A stretch of 64,000 nucleotides of DNA from Hanleya hanleyi (GCA_036873755.1 JAVTVY010045365.1:124001-188000), one strand, 5' to 3'. Shown: positions 10,825 through 24,149, numbered from the stretch's first letter. Numbers and translations: made by a program. Notes: generated from the sequence alone by a model not told the origin.

Positions 10825-12040
10825 AACTCTCGTACTATCAGTCAGGGAGCAAACGTATACAAGTGACCAAGAAAAAACCACTTGGTAGGATTATTACCAT
10901 CCACTCTGCCAGTTTTCTGTCAAAAGTTCACAATCTTTATGCATTACACGGGTGTAATTGACAGTTTGTCATTTTGATCATTTAAAATCCCCATTTGCAT
11001 AACGTCAGAATAAACATGAGTTTAAGGAAGGTAGAACGTGGGAATTTTTAAAAAACTCACACCGAGAAGTGATTAATCCACATTTGTCTTTCTTCAAGAG
11101 CGTGCAGTGTTTACAAAACGAGTGCAGCCAATTAAATAAAAGAAAAATTACGTTGATTAGTTTTTTTTTCACAAAAACATACACAAATTGAGGAATGTTA
11201 AGTGTAATTTGAAATAACAATGACTTTCTATATATTTTGGCTCACAAGGGAAATAAAATGTGATAATATGTTTTATTAAGAACAGAGAAATATATCTGTT
11301 AAATTCATGCAAAGTAATATTACTTTAGGCATACATATCAATACAAAATCGGAAAAATATAAACTGAGAATCTTGATGAAATCACTTCAGTATGTGATAA
11401 GTGATCATTTGCAAGAGTGTGCCTCCTATCAGTTTAGTATTTAACCGTCGCCCAGCAAAGTATTTCCGCGTCAATAATCTAAAGATCTTTACGGTGGACA
11501 GCACCAATTCCGAAACCGGCATAACCTAAAAAAATGTGTTTCTTGCGAGAGAGAAGCGGACATTTTTGCAGTGATGGCAGGAAGATGGCTATGATGTTCT
11601 ATTTGTAAAATCCTCATTCTTTAACCTACACCGTTTTCTGGGGTATAATATATCTCAGTTACGCTTTAGTTGTAACTGTTAAACACACACAATCATACAG
11701 TCACATTCTATCAAGTTTCTTGTCTGGCTGTGTGGGTGTGTGCGAGGGTGTGAGTGTTTCTCTTTTCGAAGCCATCTTTCAACTAACGCATACGGGGGTG
11801 TGTTACACAGCACACTGTATGCGTATGATAGTATATTTGTATGTAGATACGTGTAAAATAAAATACATAGTTAGGTGTGTGTGCAGACCGTCACCAAACT
11901 AACTGTGAAAATCGAAGCCATGTATATCTCGTATAAAAATATTATGTATCATGTTGCTATGGAATAGCAAAGGCACAGACCACTAATCTGCATAATCACG
12001 TTGGCATTGTAAAATCGTTGTTGAAATTCCTTAAATTAAT
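10825..12040. repeat. Spacer repeat X, copy 1
   Basis: This 1.2-kb AT-rich segment also occurs at 26,098-27,375 after the same left flank. It contains an old copy of the PLE-like 3' region on the minus strand at about 11,445-11,680 (ATTTAACCGTCGCCCAGCAA, then a GTTACGCTTTAGTTGTAACT motif). No inverted ends are seen. The short minus frame at 11,005-11,220 is lysine- and leucine-rich and not recognised. Confidence 0.6.
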
Positions 12041-12042
12041 CA

Positions 12043-14589
12043 CTCAATATTCAGCCGTCTCTGTATGGTGTTCATACTTCAATTCCTTCGATGACAAACC
12101 CAAGAAAAGTTCGTCCAAATATCATAGATGCTCCAGTTGATCAAATGTATTCTTCACGTTATCAACAGAATGAAAGAATGTCATGTCCAGAAAACACAAA
12201 AATGTCGCACAATATGTTGGCATTTACATCTAAACATCAATCAATGCAATCTGATCGATCACTCGATATTTCAAGTACCCTGTCATAGATGGTAATATTC
12301 ATTCACATGATAAGAAAAACTCTTCATGAGAATTGTATTAGCTCTACCCCTGGGACGCGCTCATCGATTTTTTTTGTTTTGCAGCCAATAAGACATAAAT
12401 ATATGAGACAAAACGTAGGGACAAGTGGGAAATATGAGGATGTTTTTAACAGAAACATAAAGTACGTTGATGACAAACCAAAATGTAACAGAGAGTACTG
12501 ATGATGTAGGGACATTAAATCAAACTAAAGAGGACATTCGACTGACGACCTGTATTGATCGTACATCACGATACGCGGTATATGTTCATACTCGGGAACA
12601 CGACGATAAAAGGCTGAACACAAATTGTGGGCATAGTGAGAGTCTATAAGAGTCGCTGGTGTCCGCATCTTTGACTAGGCAATTGGGTAAACGCTGGTTA
12701 TTTTGTAAATTTGGACATTTAACTCGAGAGTAGAACATTATACTGAAGGCTTCTTGTCATATGCAGTGTTCTAAAACATGTAAGTTTATTATAAAAACCA
12801 CATAAATGTTGCATATGTCAATATGTGGTAATGTTTCATGATGGACCGTGCTATACGTCTATACAAATTGTATGCCTTTCTGGATATCAATATACCCGTA
12901 CAGCATACAAACAACTACACGGTTAAACTTTGATCGTTCATTACTTTAAAAGATGTTGCTCTTTTTCATTTCGAAACGTTGTAATGGACCGAGATCGTAA
13001 TGATTTCTTCTATTTTTACCCGATGGATTATCACCACAGAGGGGTTAGGCTCCAGTGGTGTTTTCCACAGTAGAAATTGCAATGACCTTTATTGTACTTT
13101 GGTATAAATATAGTCCTAGAAACGGAATGGCATCTCTGAATAAGCTAATTGCAACCTCTTTGGAATGAACCGAATGGCAACTTCTTTTGCTAACACGCCA
13201 CTAGTATCGCTGTTTAGATGACCGTGTTTTGAAGGAAATCCTATCAAACTGGAACGGTAATATCAAATTGGATCATCGCTCCATTTTTCTGCTCCTGCTG
13301 CGGCCACTTTCCATCTCACGCCTCATGAAATTCGGTTGGCGCGGCCCTGAATGGTCACCAATGTCATTACGGAACGGCCCTGTCAAGGATAACAGGCTTT
13401 GTGTTATAATTGTGACATAAAAGGGAAGGGGCTCGGCTAACGGATTTAAGCCTTCTGCACTCTTCTACCTCTTTCCTTCAAGATGCCATCAACTTCATTT
13501 ATCCCTAGAAATGGGTCGGCCGAGTTTGAAAGTTTATTGACCTCAACGAAAGCTAAATATACTCCGCTTGTCAGCATGTCTCTACAATGTATTAGACTTA
13601 CCACTCATTTTCTACAGATCCTGCGATTAGCCAGCCAATAAATGGACTCCATTAAGCCCAACAAACTGCATCGCTCCGACGCTTCATTTCATTCCCATAT
13701 CTCAATAAAAATCATATCTGGCATCTACCACAGCGGAATGAGATGGCTGAAGTGTTTGCGGCATTACACAAATCTATGCAATTAATAGTTCGGACGCTAG
13801 TTATATCCATATACGGCAATGTTCTTTACTAGCGGGAAATCGTAAAGGACGTGCTATATTGTGTTTGCCGGGCACTTCGATTAAATATGTATGAATATGG
13901 TCGACATTCTTGAGAATAACGATTCACTTGCACAATTATAAATTTCATGTCAAATTATTCATCAACTGTGAATGATAAAGTAATGATTGGCCTTCAAAGT
14001 CTGAAAATAATAGCAGATAACGTAAGAGAGAGGACAACACTTGTCTTATGTAATACAACATTTTTTCACCAAAGCGCTTTAAAGTCCAATTTAAACTTTA
14101 ACAACATGCTAAAACTTGTTTTAGAATTGTTCACACCTGTGTAGACCACTTCACGGCGGGTGTCTGAGTGGAGTGTCACTGTTATAATTAGAAACAAAAA
14201 TACGGATGTTTGCATGGTTTTGAACAGAAGGGGATAGATTAATGTAAATAAGTAGGACTAATAGATAATTAGCTTACAATAATACTGCGGAAATGAGTTT
14301 TGGAAAGGGAAATTCAACAGACAAAAATGATAGTAGCCAAGCCCAAGCTAAGGCAATCTGTTTAATTGTTCCAGTGCCTCGGAAACTAAATTCTTAATCC
14401 TAATATTGAAGCACTTCTATTTATAATTTTGATTTCATTTTTTCACCAAATGTTAGAGTAATTAGTGAACATTTGAATGAAGAAATAAAAAAAATGACCA
14501 ATTTTGACACTCTAAGGGGACAGCTATCCTTCAATCCTCGACCTGGTCATATCAAAGACTGAAAACTGAAAATGAAAACGATTCACCGG
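12043..14589. other. Old repeat unit, 5' modules of U2
   Basis: This is the U2 counterpart of 1,219-3,789, nearly identical from about 12,640 onward. No intact gene is seen. Confidence 0.6.
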
Positions 14590-15136
14590 GATATTGATGT
14601 CAGAATCCATAAGCCTTTCTTCACATCTACTAAATTAATGGAGATCGTTCTTGGGATGTTTTTTAAAGAGATGCTCTAATTTCTAATTATGAATATTTAT
14701 GTGAAATTCATTATCACAATATATCAACAGTGTATAGGTTTCCCAATGTGTACTTATGGTGCAACACCTTTGGCAGACCTAAATGTATGTTCTCGTATGA
14801 ATAAGCTTATATGCAGAAATTTTGAGAAGATAACCCTTTCAAATCACACTTCTTCTCATTCACGAAAGGTTATATAGACAATCTCGTCGTTTTGGATGAT
14901 CCCCCTTTAAGCGACACTGGAAGAATATACGCACCGTCACTGGTCCAAGCACTGATACTCCAGATGGAGCAAAATATTTGGACGAATACCTCCATAGAAT
15001 GAAAAAGGATTACTATCTCTCCGGCTGCAAGAAAGACGATTAAACTGTTGACATAGTTGAATACCCATTTCAACACAACACTATTCTAGTAGAGCCTGCA
15101 TATGGTATATGCATGTCATCTATGCATGTTGTAGAA
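14590..15136 (+). pseudogene. Degenerate RT relic (U2 copy)
   Basis: This is the counterpart of 3,790-4,336, differing by a few bases (for example NIYVKFIITIYQQCIGFP in place of ...QQRIGFP). It is dead through frameshifts and stops. Confidence 0.7.
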
Positions 15137-15672
15137 ACTTATAAAACAGGGCTATTCCACCGAGCGCCTCCACTAAAAGTTTCTCAAATTTGGCGATACA
15201 TATAGCATGCTGATAGCAAAATACGAACGTAGCGTGCAAGATCTATGGCGCTACGTTTCGTAACTTGTGTCTAATTCCGCTTAACCCGGGGCTAGGGGCC
15301 GTATGAACCCATGTACTTCAAGATCGTCATGGTACTCATATGAACAGTCACAATCAAAGCGTGACTGAGATACATCATTCTCTAGATGGCGAATTTACAA
15401 CGATTATTATGGATTAAGAATACTGATCAGCGATACGGATTGTATATTTTTGGAACATCATGATGTCTTGTCGGCATCATTGAAAACTGTTGACCACTTC
15501 TCTCTTGCAGGAAACTAGCCTATGTTTATGTTTTCTATGATTGTTCTTTTGAATTTGGTGCTAATACTGTCATATGGAATATGGAATAGGTCTTTGGATT
15601 ATAGACGAGGATATTCTTTAATGGACGACGGCTGAATTATGAATGACGGATCAGATGCTTGTAATCTGGTAT
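15137..15672 (+). mobile_element. PLE-like 3' fragment G2
   Basis: This is the counterpart of G1 and faces copy B as an inverted repeat. It carries the RT C-terminal codons, 3' region and reversed terminal motif T at about 15,630-15,670. Confidence 0.7.
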
Positions 15673-16789
15673 CATATGCTACATTCTGAGTAAAATAACG
15701 ATTTCAATCAGCTGCAGGGAACACTATTGCAGAAACGTGTCAAACAAGGCTATTCCACCAAACGCTTCCATTCGAAGTTTCTCAAATTATGTGATAAATA
15801 TCCCACACTGACGGTAGAATAGTTTTTATTTTCACAAGGTAACTATAAATCTCACTTCCTGGTAAGTTACCTGCCTCTGTGATATTTTATATAAACTAAT
15901 TGTAAATGTGAAAATACGTTAATTTTCCTGTCACTGTATTTTTTTGGACACGGTGATGCAAATATCATTTCAGACCTAGGGTCGTTTGAATATCATGTGT
16001 TTTACATGTCCATCGCGTTAAATTGAACAACCACAATCAAAACGTGACTCAGATATGTACATACTCAGAAAACGACTTGGATAAAGAATAATGGTCAGTG
16101 ATTAGGAATTTTTAACTGAATAAGCTAATTGTGGCATCTCTGAATAAGCTAATTGGGACTGATACAATGTATAGATTGAGAAATATGCGAGCTGGGTGGA
16201 ATGAACCGAGTGGCAACTTGTTTTGCTAACACGTCACTAGTATCGCTGTTAGACGACCGTGTTTTGAAGGAAATCCTACCACACTGGAAAGGTCGTATCA
16301 AATTGGATTATCGCTCCAATTTCTGCTCCTGTTGCGGCCACTTTCCATCTCACACCTCATGAACACGCGGCGCGGCGCGTTGGCGCGGCCTTGAATGGTC
16401 ACCAATTTCGTTACGGAACGGACGTGTCAAGGATAACATGCTCTCTGTTATAATTGTGGCATAAAGAGGAAGAGATTCGGGTAACGGGTTACAGCCTGTT
16501 GACCTCTGCTATATCTCTCTCCTCCAAGATACCATCAACTTCATTTATCAATAGAAATTGTTCGGCAGAGTTTGAAAGCTTATTGACCCGAGTGAAAGCT
16601 AGATAAAGTCCCGTTTTCAGCATGTCTATACAATTTATTAGACTTACGACCCACTTTCTACAGATCCTGCGATTAGCGATACAATAAATGGACTCACATA
16701 AGCCCAGCACACTGCATCGTCTCGACGCTTCATTTCATTCCCATATTTCGATGAAAATCATATCTCGCATCTACCATGCGGCATGAGAT
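15673..16789. other. Old repeat unit between G2 and copy B
   Basis: This is the counterpart of 4,873-5,989, with the same modules and the same minus frame at 16,489-16,710. No gene is called. Confidence 0.5.
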
Positions 16790-16831
16790 TACAAGCGTCT
16801 GGTCCGTCATTCATAATTCAACCGTCGTCCA

Positions 16832-17059
16832 TTAGAGAATATCCGCGTCCATAATCCAAAGACCTATTCCATATAACAGTATTAGCACCAAATTCAAAAA
16901 GACAATCATAGTATACATAAACATAGGCTTGTTTCTTGGAAGAGAGAAGCGGTCAACAGTTTTCAATGATGCCGGCAAGACATCATGATGTTCCAAAATA
17001 TCAAATCCGTATCGCTGATCAGTATTCTCAATCCATAATATTCGTTGTAAAGTCGTCAT
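16832..17059 (-). CDS. Small ORF downstream of RT (copy B)
   Basis: The translation is identical to the 75-codon frame in copy A, with one predicted membrane helix (MYTMIVFLNLVLILLYGI). Identity to A reflects the recent duplication and gives no independent support. Confidence 0.35.
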   Translation of the reverse strand: MTTLQRILWIENTDQRYGFDILEHHDVLPASLKTVDRFSLPRNKPMFMYTMIVFLNLVLILLYGIGLWIMDADIL

Positions 17060-17181
17060 CTAAAGAATGATGTATCTCAGTCACGCTTTGATTGTGACTG
17101 TTCATATGAGTACCATGACGATCTTGAAGTGCATGGGTTCATACGGCCCCTAGCCCCGGGTTAAGCGGAATTAGACACAAG

Positions 17182-19145
17182 TTACGAAACGTAACGCCAT
17201 AGATCTTGCACGCTACGCTCGTATTTTGCTATCAGCATGCGATATGTATCGCCAAATTTGAGAAACTTTGAGTGGAGGCGCTTGGTGGTGTAGCCCTGTT
17301 TTATAAATTTCTGCAACAATGTTTTGTGACGTTGAATAAAATCGTCACATTTAGCACTGGATCTAGCAAATGCTACTAGGCGTGATATGTATACGCCATA
17401 TGCAGGTCCCACTGGAATATTACTGTCCAGAAAGGGATAGTTTACGATGGCGAAATTGTAATCATCTCTTTTGTCATACAGTCGACGAGAGAGAAGGCCC
17501 GCTTCATTTTTATAGATATATAGGTCTAAATACGATGTGCCTGTAGGGTTATCTGTAGTTTCCTTCAAATCCAGTGAAGGTGGATATATATCCTTCACTG
17601 CGTCATTTATATAGCGATTATCCACAGCGAGAAGATCGTCTATATAGTGTTTGGTGAATGAGAAGGAACGGGCTTTGAATGGATCGGTTTTTGAAAGCGC
17701 CTGCATATAGTCATATTCATAAGAGAACAGATACAGGTCAGCCAATAGGGGTGCACAATTAGTACCCATTGGAATACCTATATGCTGCTGATATATTGTG
17801 TTGCCAAATTTCACATAGATATTTTTAATGAGAAATTCAAGCAACTCTATAAACAAAGAAACATCCCATGAATGATATCTCTTGTATGTAGTAGAGCTAA
17901 AGAATGCTTTATGGCTTCCGCCATTAATATATCTACGATCAGTTTTCTTGAACACAGATACTATTAATGAACTTAGATGGTCAATAAGGTCCTGATGAGT
18001 GATTGTGGTATAGAGAGTCGAGAAATCCCATGTGGATACATGTCTGTACGGTATGTGACCTTTAGCATCAAGTTCTTCTGTAAGACATTTTGAGTTTTTC
18101 AATATCCATATACATTCAACACCAGAGATTTTAGAAATAGTGGCGCAATACCTTTCCCAAAATGCTTTTACCTCCTGAACGGCCCTCGTCAACAGGGTTG
18201 AAAGAAGCTTGGTGGTGCAGCTTCTAGAACCAGCTATGAATCTAGCTTTGTACGGTGATTTATGCATTTTGGGAGTCCAGTATACTTTTGGTATATGGTT
18301 ATGTTTGGTTGGAAGACAAAGACCTCTTTCCTTGAGAAACGTTTTGTGATTGTTAAATAAATCTTCCAGAGTAAATGCAGTTTGAGAGTAAGTAGACGTA
18401 GTTGATGACGATATGTTTAAACTCAATTCTTCAACCAGCACCTGGTAATAGTAATATTTACATATGAATATTATATTATTTGGTACTATGACGAATTTAC
18501 TCTAGAGATTTGCTAGAGCTTCTTGCGAATTGGGGCTTCTCAGTACTTGCTTTGCTTGGGGAAGGGTACTTCTGTCAATATGGCGGATTGTTTCAACGAC
18601 CTTGCTCTTGGTAAGGTCCAGCCAATCATCGAGTACTGTAGGTTCAACTTTTTCTCGCTTAGACCAATCAATAACGTACTGTTCCAAAGCAGACAGGACT
18701 ATCTTCTGGTCGGCCTTCACATTTATATTTCTCGGCTCTCTATATTTAAGTCCCTTCATCAGGAGTAATCTTAGGTCCTTATCACTCACCACATCAAGGT
18801 CACCAGTCACAACATGTTTGCATGGTGTATAGATAAAGTTCGACGATTCACAATCACAACTATAGCCCCCCGACGTGTATAAGTTCCAGTCAAACTCCTT
18901 GACAGCATTAGAGTAATTGAATATTTTGGTGGCTATAGATTTAGTATACTTATATGAAATGCAAGGAGGTTCTGTGAACTTAAAATAGTTTGGTACAGTA
19001 TTGCGTACCTCTGGATCATTCAGGATTCGAGGTAAATTAATAATGTCCAGTCCTTTATCTAAGTAGTTGAGTTTCAAGAAAAGCCGATCTTGGGATGTTT
19101 CGATTATGTTCACTGGACGATACAATCGAAAATACGCTATATCTT
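17182..19145 (-). pseudogene. PLE-like reverse transcriptase, copy B, one nonsense codon and a 15-nt deletion
   Basis: One minus-strand frame runs to the stop at 17,182 with a single internal TAG at 18,502-18,504; copy C has CAG there. The upstream part (18,505-19,145) has the Cys motif SCDCES...PCKH. The downstream part (419 codons) has RT motif A TWDFSTLYTTI, motif B GIPMGTNCAPLLADL and motif C YIDDLL, then PFLDSNIPVGPAYGVYISRL and the WRYVS end. Five residues (ADKAP) are missing near 18,483 relative to copy C. The longer frame continues to 19,182, but its first dozen residues (NRFVLCRKHFS) come from the flanking repeat, not the element. Of the copies here this is the nearest to functional over the RT core. 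Confidence 0.8.
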
Positions 19146-19699
19146 GGCTGAAGTGTTTGCGGCATAACACAAATCTATTCAATTAATATTTCGGATTCTA
19201 GGTGTATACCCATAAAAGGCAATATTTCGATTAAATATGTATGAATATGGCCGAGACTGTTGAGAACAATGACTTCATTACACAAATATAAATTCCATGT
19301 CAAATTATTCATTAACTGCAAATGATAAAGTACTGATTGGCCTTCAAGGTCTGACAATAATAGGAGATAATGTAAGAGAGGATAACCCTTGTCTAATGTA
19401 AACAATGTAGCACAAGGTCATTGACAAGGTAACGGCTTCAGGGAAGTCATTCAACACCATCTCTCGCTTAGACCGCACTGCAGCCGCTTAATTGTTAGGG
19501 CGTCGAGGTGACTGAGATACAAATCATCACTGGGATAATGTTAGGCTCTTGTGACGTGTTTAGATATAAAGTCAGAATATTGGCCTGTGGGTTCATACCT
19601 CGGCATCTTTTCCCACCACCTTTATATTTTGCGTTTAATCGTAAGTGGGAGGGTACTGGGTTCAATCTCCGGCTGGATCATAAACTTTCGTCACTTCTA
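19146..19699. other. Old unit e/f modules right of copy B
   Basis: This is the counterpart of 8,325-8,879, with the same minus frame at 19,175-19,405 and the same B-box-like stretch near 19,655. Confidence 0.45.
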
Positions 19700-20310
19700 C
19701 TGAAGTATGGGTATCGTTCTTGTGAAGTTTGTCAAAGATTTCCTCGACTTTCTCATTATGGATAGTTATGTGAAATTCGTTGCCTGAATACACCAACAGC
19801 GTAAAGTTTCCAAATGGGTACAGATGGTGCATCATGTTTGGCAGATTTATATATGCTCTTGTATGAATACACTTATATGCAGAAATTGTGAAAAGAATTC
19901 CTTTTCAAATCCCACTCCGTCTCGTTTACCAAACGCTGTATAACCGATCTCCTCGCTTTGGATAAACCTCGTTTAAGCGAAACAGGATGGGAAAATACGC
20001 CCCGTCACTAGACTCAACCACTGATAGTCCAGATGAAACATCATATTTGGACGAATACCTCCATAAAATAAAAAAGATTATTCTCATCCGACTGCAAGAA
20101 AGACGATCACAATTTTGACATAGTTTACTACCCATTTCTGGATAGCAATATTCTAGAAGAACCTGCATATGGTATAAGCATGTCATACGGTATCAGGTGC
20201 TAGATTCTGAGTAAATTGACGATTTCTGTCAGCTCCAGAGAACATTACTGGAGAAGGGTGTCAAGCAAGGCTATTCCACCAAACGCTTTCATTCGAAATT
20301 TATCAAATTA
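19700..20310 (+). pseudogene. Degenerate RT relic right of copy B
   Basis: This is the counterpart of 8,880-9,480. Remnants of motif B and of the PFLDSN region lie in shifted plus frames. Confidence 0.6.
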
Positions 20311-21217
20311 TGTGATTTTTTCCACACGGTGAGGCAAAGATCATTTCAGAGCTAGGGTCGTTTGAATATCATGTGTTTTACATCTCCATCGCGTTAAAAT
20401 GAACAATCACAATCAAAACGTGACTCAGATATGTACATACTCAGAAAACGACTTGGATAAAGAATAATGGTCAGTGATTAGGAATTTATCATTGAATAAG
20501 CTAATTGTGGCATCTCTGAATAAGCTAATTGGGACTGATAGAAGGTATTGATTGAGAAATATGCGAGCTGGGAGGAATGAACCGAATGGCAACTTGTTTT
20601 GCTAACACGCCACTAGTATCGCTGTTAGATGACCGTGTTTTGAAGGAAATCCTACCACACTGTCAAGGTCGCATCAAATTGGATTATCGCTATAATTTCT
20701 GCTCCTAATGCGGCAGCGTTCCATCTCACAACCCATGAAAGTCGGTTGGCGCGGTTCTGAATAGTCACCAATTTCGTTACGGAACGGACGTGTCAAGGAT
20801 AACAGGCTCTCTGTTATAATTGTGACATAAAGAGGAAGGGGTTCGGTTAACGGGTTAAAACCTCCTCAACTCTGCTACATCTCTCTCTCCAAGACGCCAT
20901 CCAATTTCTTGATCAGTAGAAATAGTTCGACAGACTTTGAAAGCTTATTGACCCAAATGAAAGCTAGATAACGTCCCGTTTTCAGCATGTCTATACAATT
21001 TATTAGACTTACGACCCAATTTCTAAAGATCTAAAGATATGGGAAATGAACTCCCATAAACCCAGCCCACTGCATCGTCTCGACGCTTCATTTCATTTCC
21101 ATATCTCGATAAAAATCATATCTGGCATCTACCATGCGGCATGAGATGACTGAAGTGTTTGCGGCATAAGACAAATCTATTCAATTAATATTTCGGGCTC
21201 TAGGTGTACGAGTAGGA
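20311..21217. other. Old unit preceding the 4.45-kb tandem junction
   Basis: c, d and e modules end at GTACGAGTAGGA (21,205-21,216), where copy C's terminal motif begins. The same GTACGAGTAGGA recurs near 25,667 followed by ACTCGTAAAGG, the normal continuation. Confidence 0.5.
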
Positions 21218-23598
21218 ATATACAAGCGTCTAGTCCGTCATTCATAATCCAGCCGTCGTCCATTAAAGAATATCCGCGTCCATAATCCAAAGACCTATTC
21301 CATATCCATATAACAGTATTAGCACCAAATTCAAAAAAGACAATCATAGTATACATAAACATAGGCTAGTTTCCTGCAAGAGAGAAGCGGTCAACATTTT
21401 TCAATGATGCCGACAAGACATCATGATGTTCCAAAAATATAAAATCCGTATCGCTGATCAGTATTCTTAATCCATAATATTCGTTGTAAAGTCGTCATCT
21501 AAGAATGATGTATCTCAGTCACGCTTTGATTGTGACTGTTCATATGAGCACCATGAGGATCTTGAAGTACATGGGTTCATACGGCCCCTAGCCCCAGGTT
21601 AAGCGGAATTAGACACAAGTTACGAAACGTAACACCATAGATCTTGCACTCTACGTTCGTATTTTGCTATCAGCATGCGATATATATCGCCAAATTTGAG
21701 AAACTTTGAGTGGAGGCGCTTGGAGGAACAGCCCTGTTTTATAAGTTACTTCAACAATGTTTTGTGACGTTGATTGAAATCTTCACAATTAACACAGGAT
21801 CTAGCAAATGCTACTAGGCGAGATATGTATACGCCATATGCAGGTCCCACTGGAATATTACTGTCCAGAAAGGGATAGTTTACGATGTCGAAATTGTAAT
21901 CATCTCTTTTGTCATAAAGTCGACGAGAGAGAATGCCCGCTTCATTTTTATAGAGCTATAGATCTAAATATGATGTGCCTGTAGGGCTATCTGTAGTTTC
22001 CTTCAAATCCAGTGAAGGTGGATATATATCCTTCACTGCGTCATTTATATAGCGATTATCCACAGCGAGAAAATCGTCTATATAGCGTTTGGTGAATGAC
22101 AAGGAACGGGCTTTGAATGGATCGGTTTTTGAAAGCGCCTGCATATAGTCATATTCATAAGAGAACAAATACAGGTCAGCCAACAGGGTTGCGCAATTAG
22201 TACCCATTGGAACACATATATGCTGTTGATATATTGTGTTGCCAAATTTCACATAGATATTTTTAATGAGAAATTCAAGCAACTCTATAAACAAAGAAAC
22301 ATCCCATGAATGATATCTCCTGTATGTAGTAGAGCTAAAGAATGCTTTATGGCTTCCGACATTAATATATCTGCGATCAGTTTTCTTGAACACAGATACT
22401 ATTAATGAACTTAGACGGTCAATAAGGTCCTGATGAGGGATTGTATTATAGAGAGTCGAGAAATTCCATGTGGATACATGTCTGTACGGTATGTGACCTT
22501 TAGCATCAAGTTCCCCCGTAAGACATTTTGAGTTGTTTAATATCCACATACATTCAACGCCAGAGTTTTTAGAAATAGTGGCGCAATACCTTTCCCAAAA
22601 TGCTTTTACCTCCTGAAGGGCCCTCGTCAATAGGGTTGAAAGAAGCTTGGTGGAGCAGCTTCGAGAACCAGCTATGAATCTAGCTTTGTATGCTGATTTA
22701 TACATTTTGGGAGTCCAGTATACTTTTGGTATGTCGTTATGATTGGTTGGAAGACAAATACCTCTTTCCCTGAGAAACGTTTTGTGATTGTTAAATAAAT
22801 CTTCCAGAGTAAGTGAACTTTGGGGGTAAATAGATGTATTTGATGATGATGGGTCTACACTCAATTCTTTAACCAGCACCTGGTAATAGTAATATTTACA
22901 TATGAATATTATATTATTTGGAGCTTTGTCTGCTGGTACTATGACGAATTTACTCTGGAGATTTGCTAAAGCTTCTTGCGAATTGGGGCTGCTCAGTACT
23001 TGCTTTGCTTGGGGAAGGGTACTTATGTCAATATGGCGGATTGTTTCAACGACCTTGCTTTTGGTGAGGTCCAACCAATCAGCGAGTACTGTAGGTTCAA
23101 CTTTTTCTCGCTTCGACCAATCAATAACGTACTGTTCCAAAGCAGACAGGACTATCTTCTGGTCGGCCTTCACATTTATATTTCTCGGCTCTCTACATTT
23201 AGGTCCCTTCATCAGGAGTAATCTTAGGTCCTGATCACTCACCACATCAAGGTCACCAGTCACAACATGTTTGCATGGTGTATAGATAAAGTTCGGCGAT
23301 TCACAATCACAACTATAGCCCCCCGACGTGTATAAGTTCCAGTCAAACTCCTTGACAGCATTAGAGTAATTGAATATTTTGGTGGCTATAGATTTAGTAT
23401 ACTTATATGAAATGCAAGGAGGTTCTGTGAACTTAAAATAGTTTGGTACAGTATTGCGTTTCTCTGGATCATTCAGGATTCGAGGCAAATTAATAATGTC
23501 CAGTCCTTTATCTAAGTAGTTGAGTTTCAAGAAAAGCCGATCTTGGGATGTTTCGATTATGTTCACTGGACGATACAATCGAAAATACGCTATATCTT
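21218..23598 (-). mobile_element. PLE-like retroelement copy C
   Basis: Right junction as in A and B; left junction is the tandem duplication point. It holds the longest open RT frame (559 codons in total with flank-derived N-terminus). Confidence 0.8.
21620..23598 (-). pseudogene. PLE-like reverse transcriptase, copy C, stops plus catalytic Asp change
   Basis: One minus-strand frame covers the whole RT with two stops, TAG at 21,956-21,958 and TAA at 21,746-21,748, before the normal end at 21,620-21,622. It keeps FVIVPADKAPNNIIFICKYY, the upstream motif lost from A and B. The Cys motif SCDCES..FIYTPCKH lies near 23,268-23,310. Motif A reads TWNFSTLYNTI: the catalytic Asp codon is AAT at 22,463-22,465, where A and B have GAT. 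Motif C YIDD is at 22,073-22,084. The protein is therefore expected to be inactive even in its open part. The listed start codon would be TTG within the flanking repeat, so no genuine start is visible. Confidence 0.8.
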
Positions 23599-24149
23599 GG
23601 CTGAAGTGTTTGTGGCATAACACAAATCTATTCAATTAATATTTCGGATTCTAGGTGTATACCCATAAAAGGCAATATTTCGATGAAATATGTATGAATA
23701 TGGCCGAGACTGTTGAGAACAATGACTTCCTTACACAAATATAAATTCCATGTCAAATTATTCATTAACTGCAAATGATAAAGTACTGATTGGGCTTCAA
23801 AGTCTGACAATAATAGGAGATAATGTAAGAGAGGATAACCCTTGCCTAATGTAAACAATGTAGCACAAGGTCATTGACAAGGTAACGGCTTCAGGGAAGT
23901 CATTCAACACCATCTCTCGCTTAGACCGCACTGCAGCCGCTTAATTGTTAGGGCGTCGAGGTGACTGAGATACAAATCATCACTGGGATAATGTTAGGCT
24001 CTTGTGACGTGTTTAGATATAAAGTCAGAATATTGGCCTGTGGGTTCATACCTCGGCATCTTTTCTCACCACCTTTATATTTTGTGTTTAATCGTAAGTG
24101 GGAGGGCACTGGGTTCAATCTCCGGCTGGATCATAAACTTTCGTCACTT
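23599..24149. other. Old unit e/f modules right of copy C
   Basis: This is the counterpart of 8,325-8,879 and 19,146-19,699. No gene is called. Confidence 0.45.

Larger units (their letters stand above)
1219..12040. repeat. Long direct repeat U1 (about 10.8 kb)
   Basis: U1 aligns with U2 at an offset that stays between about 10,799 and 10,826 across its length. Small frames such as 3,148-3,345 and 13,947-14,144 are identical in translation and others differ by one or two residues. The order of parts is old unit, RT relic (+), PLE-like fragment (+), old unit, PLE-like copy A (-), old unit, spacer repeat X. Differences include a 20-bp deletion in copy A near 7,155. The near identity implies a recent duplication, or an assembly error that needs read support. 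Confidence 0.85.
16790..19145 (-). mobile_element. PLE-like retroelement copy B, 5'-truncated
   Basis: It has the same junctions as copy A (left CATGAGAT, right GGCTGAAG), terminal motif T at 16,790, 3' region, then the RT frame on the minus strand. It is the least damaged copy over the RT core: one frame with a single stop. Confidence 0.8.
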
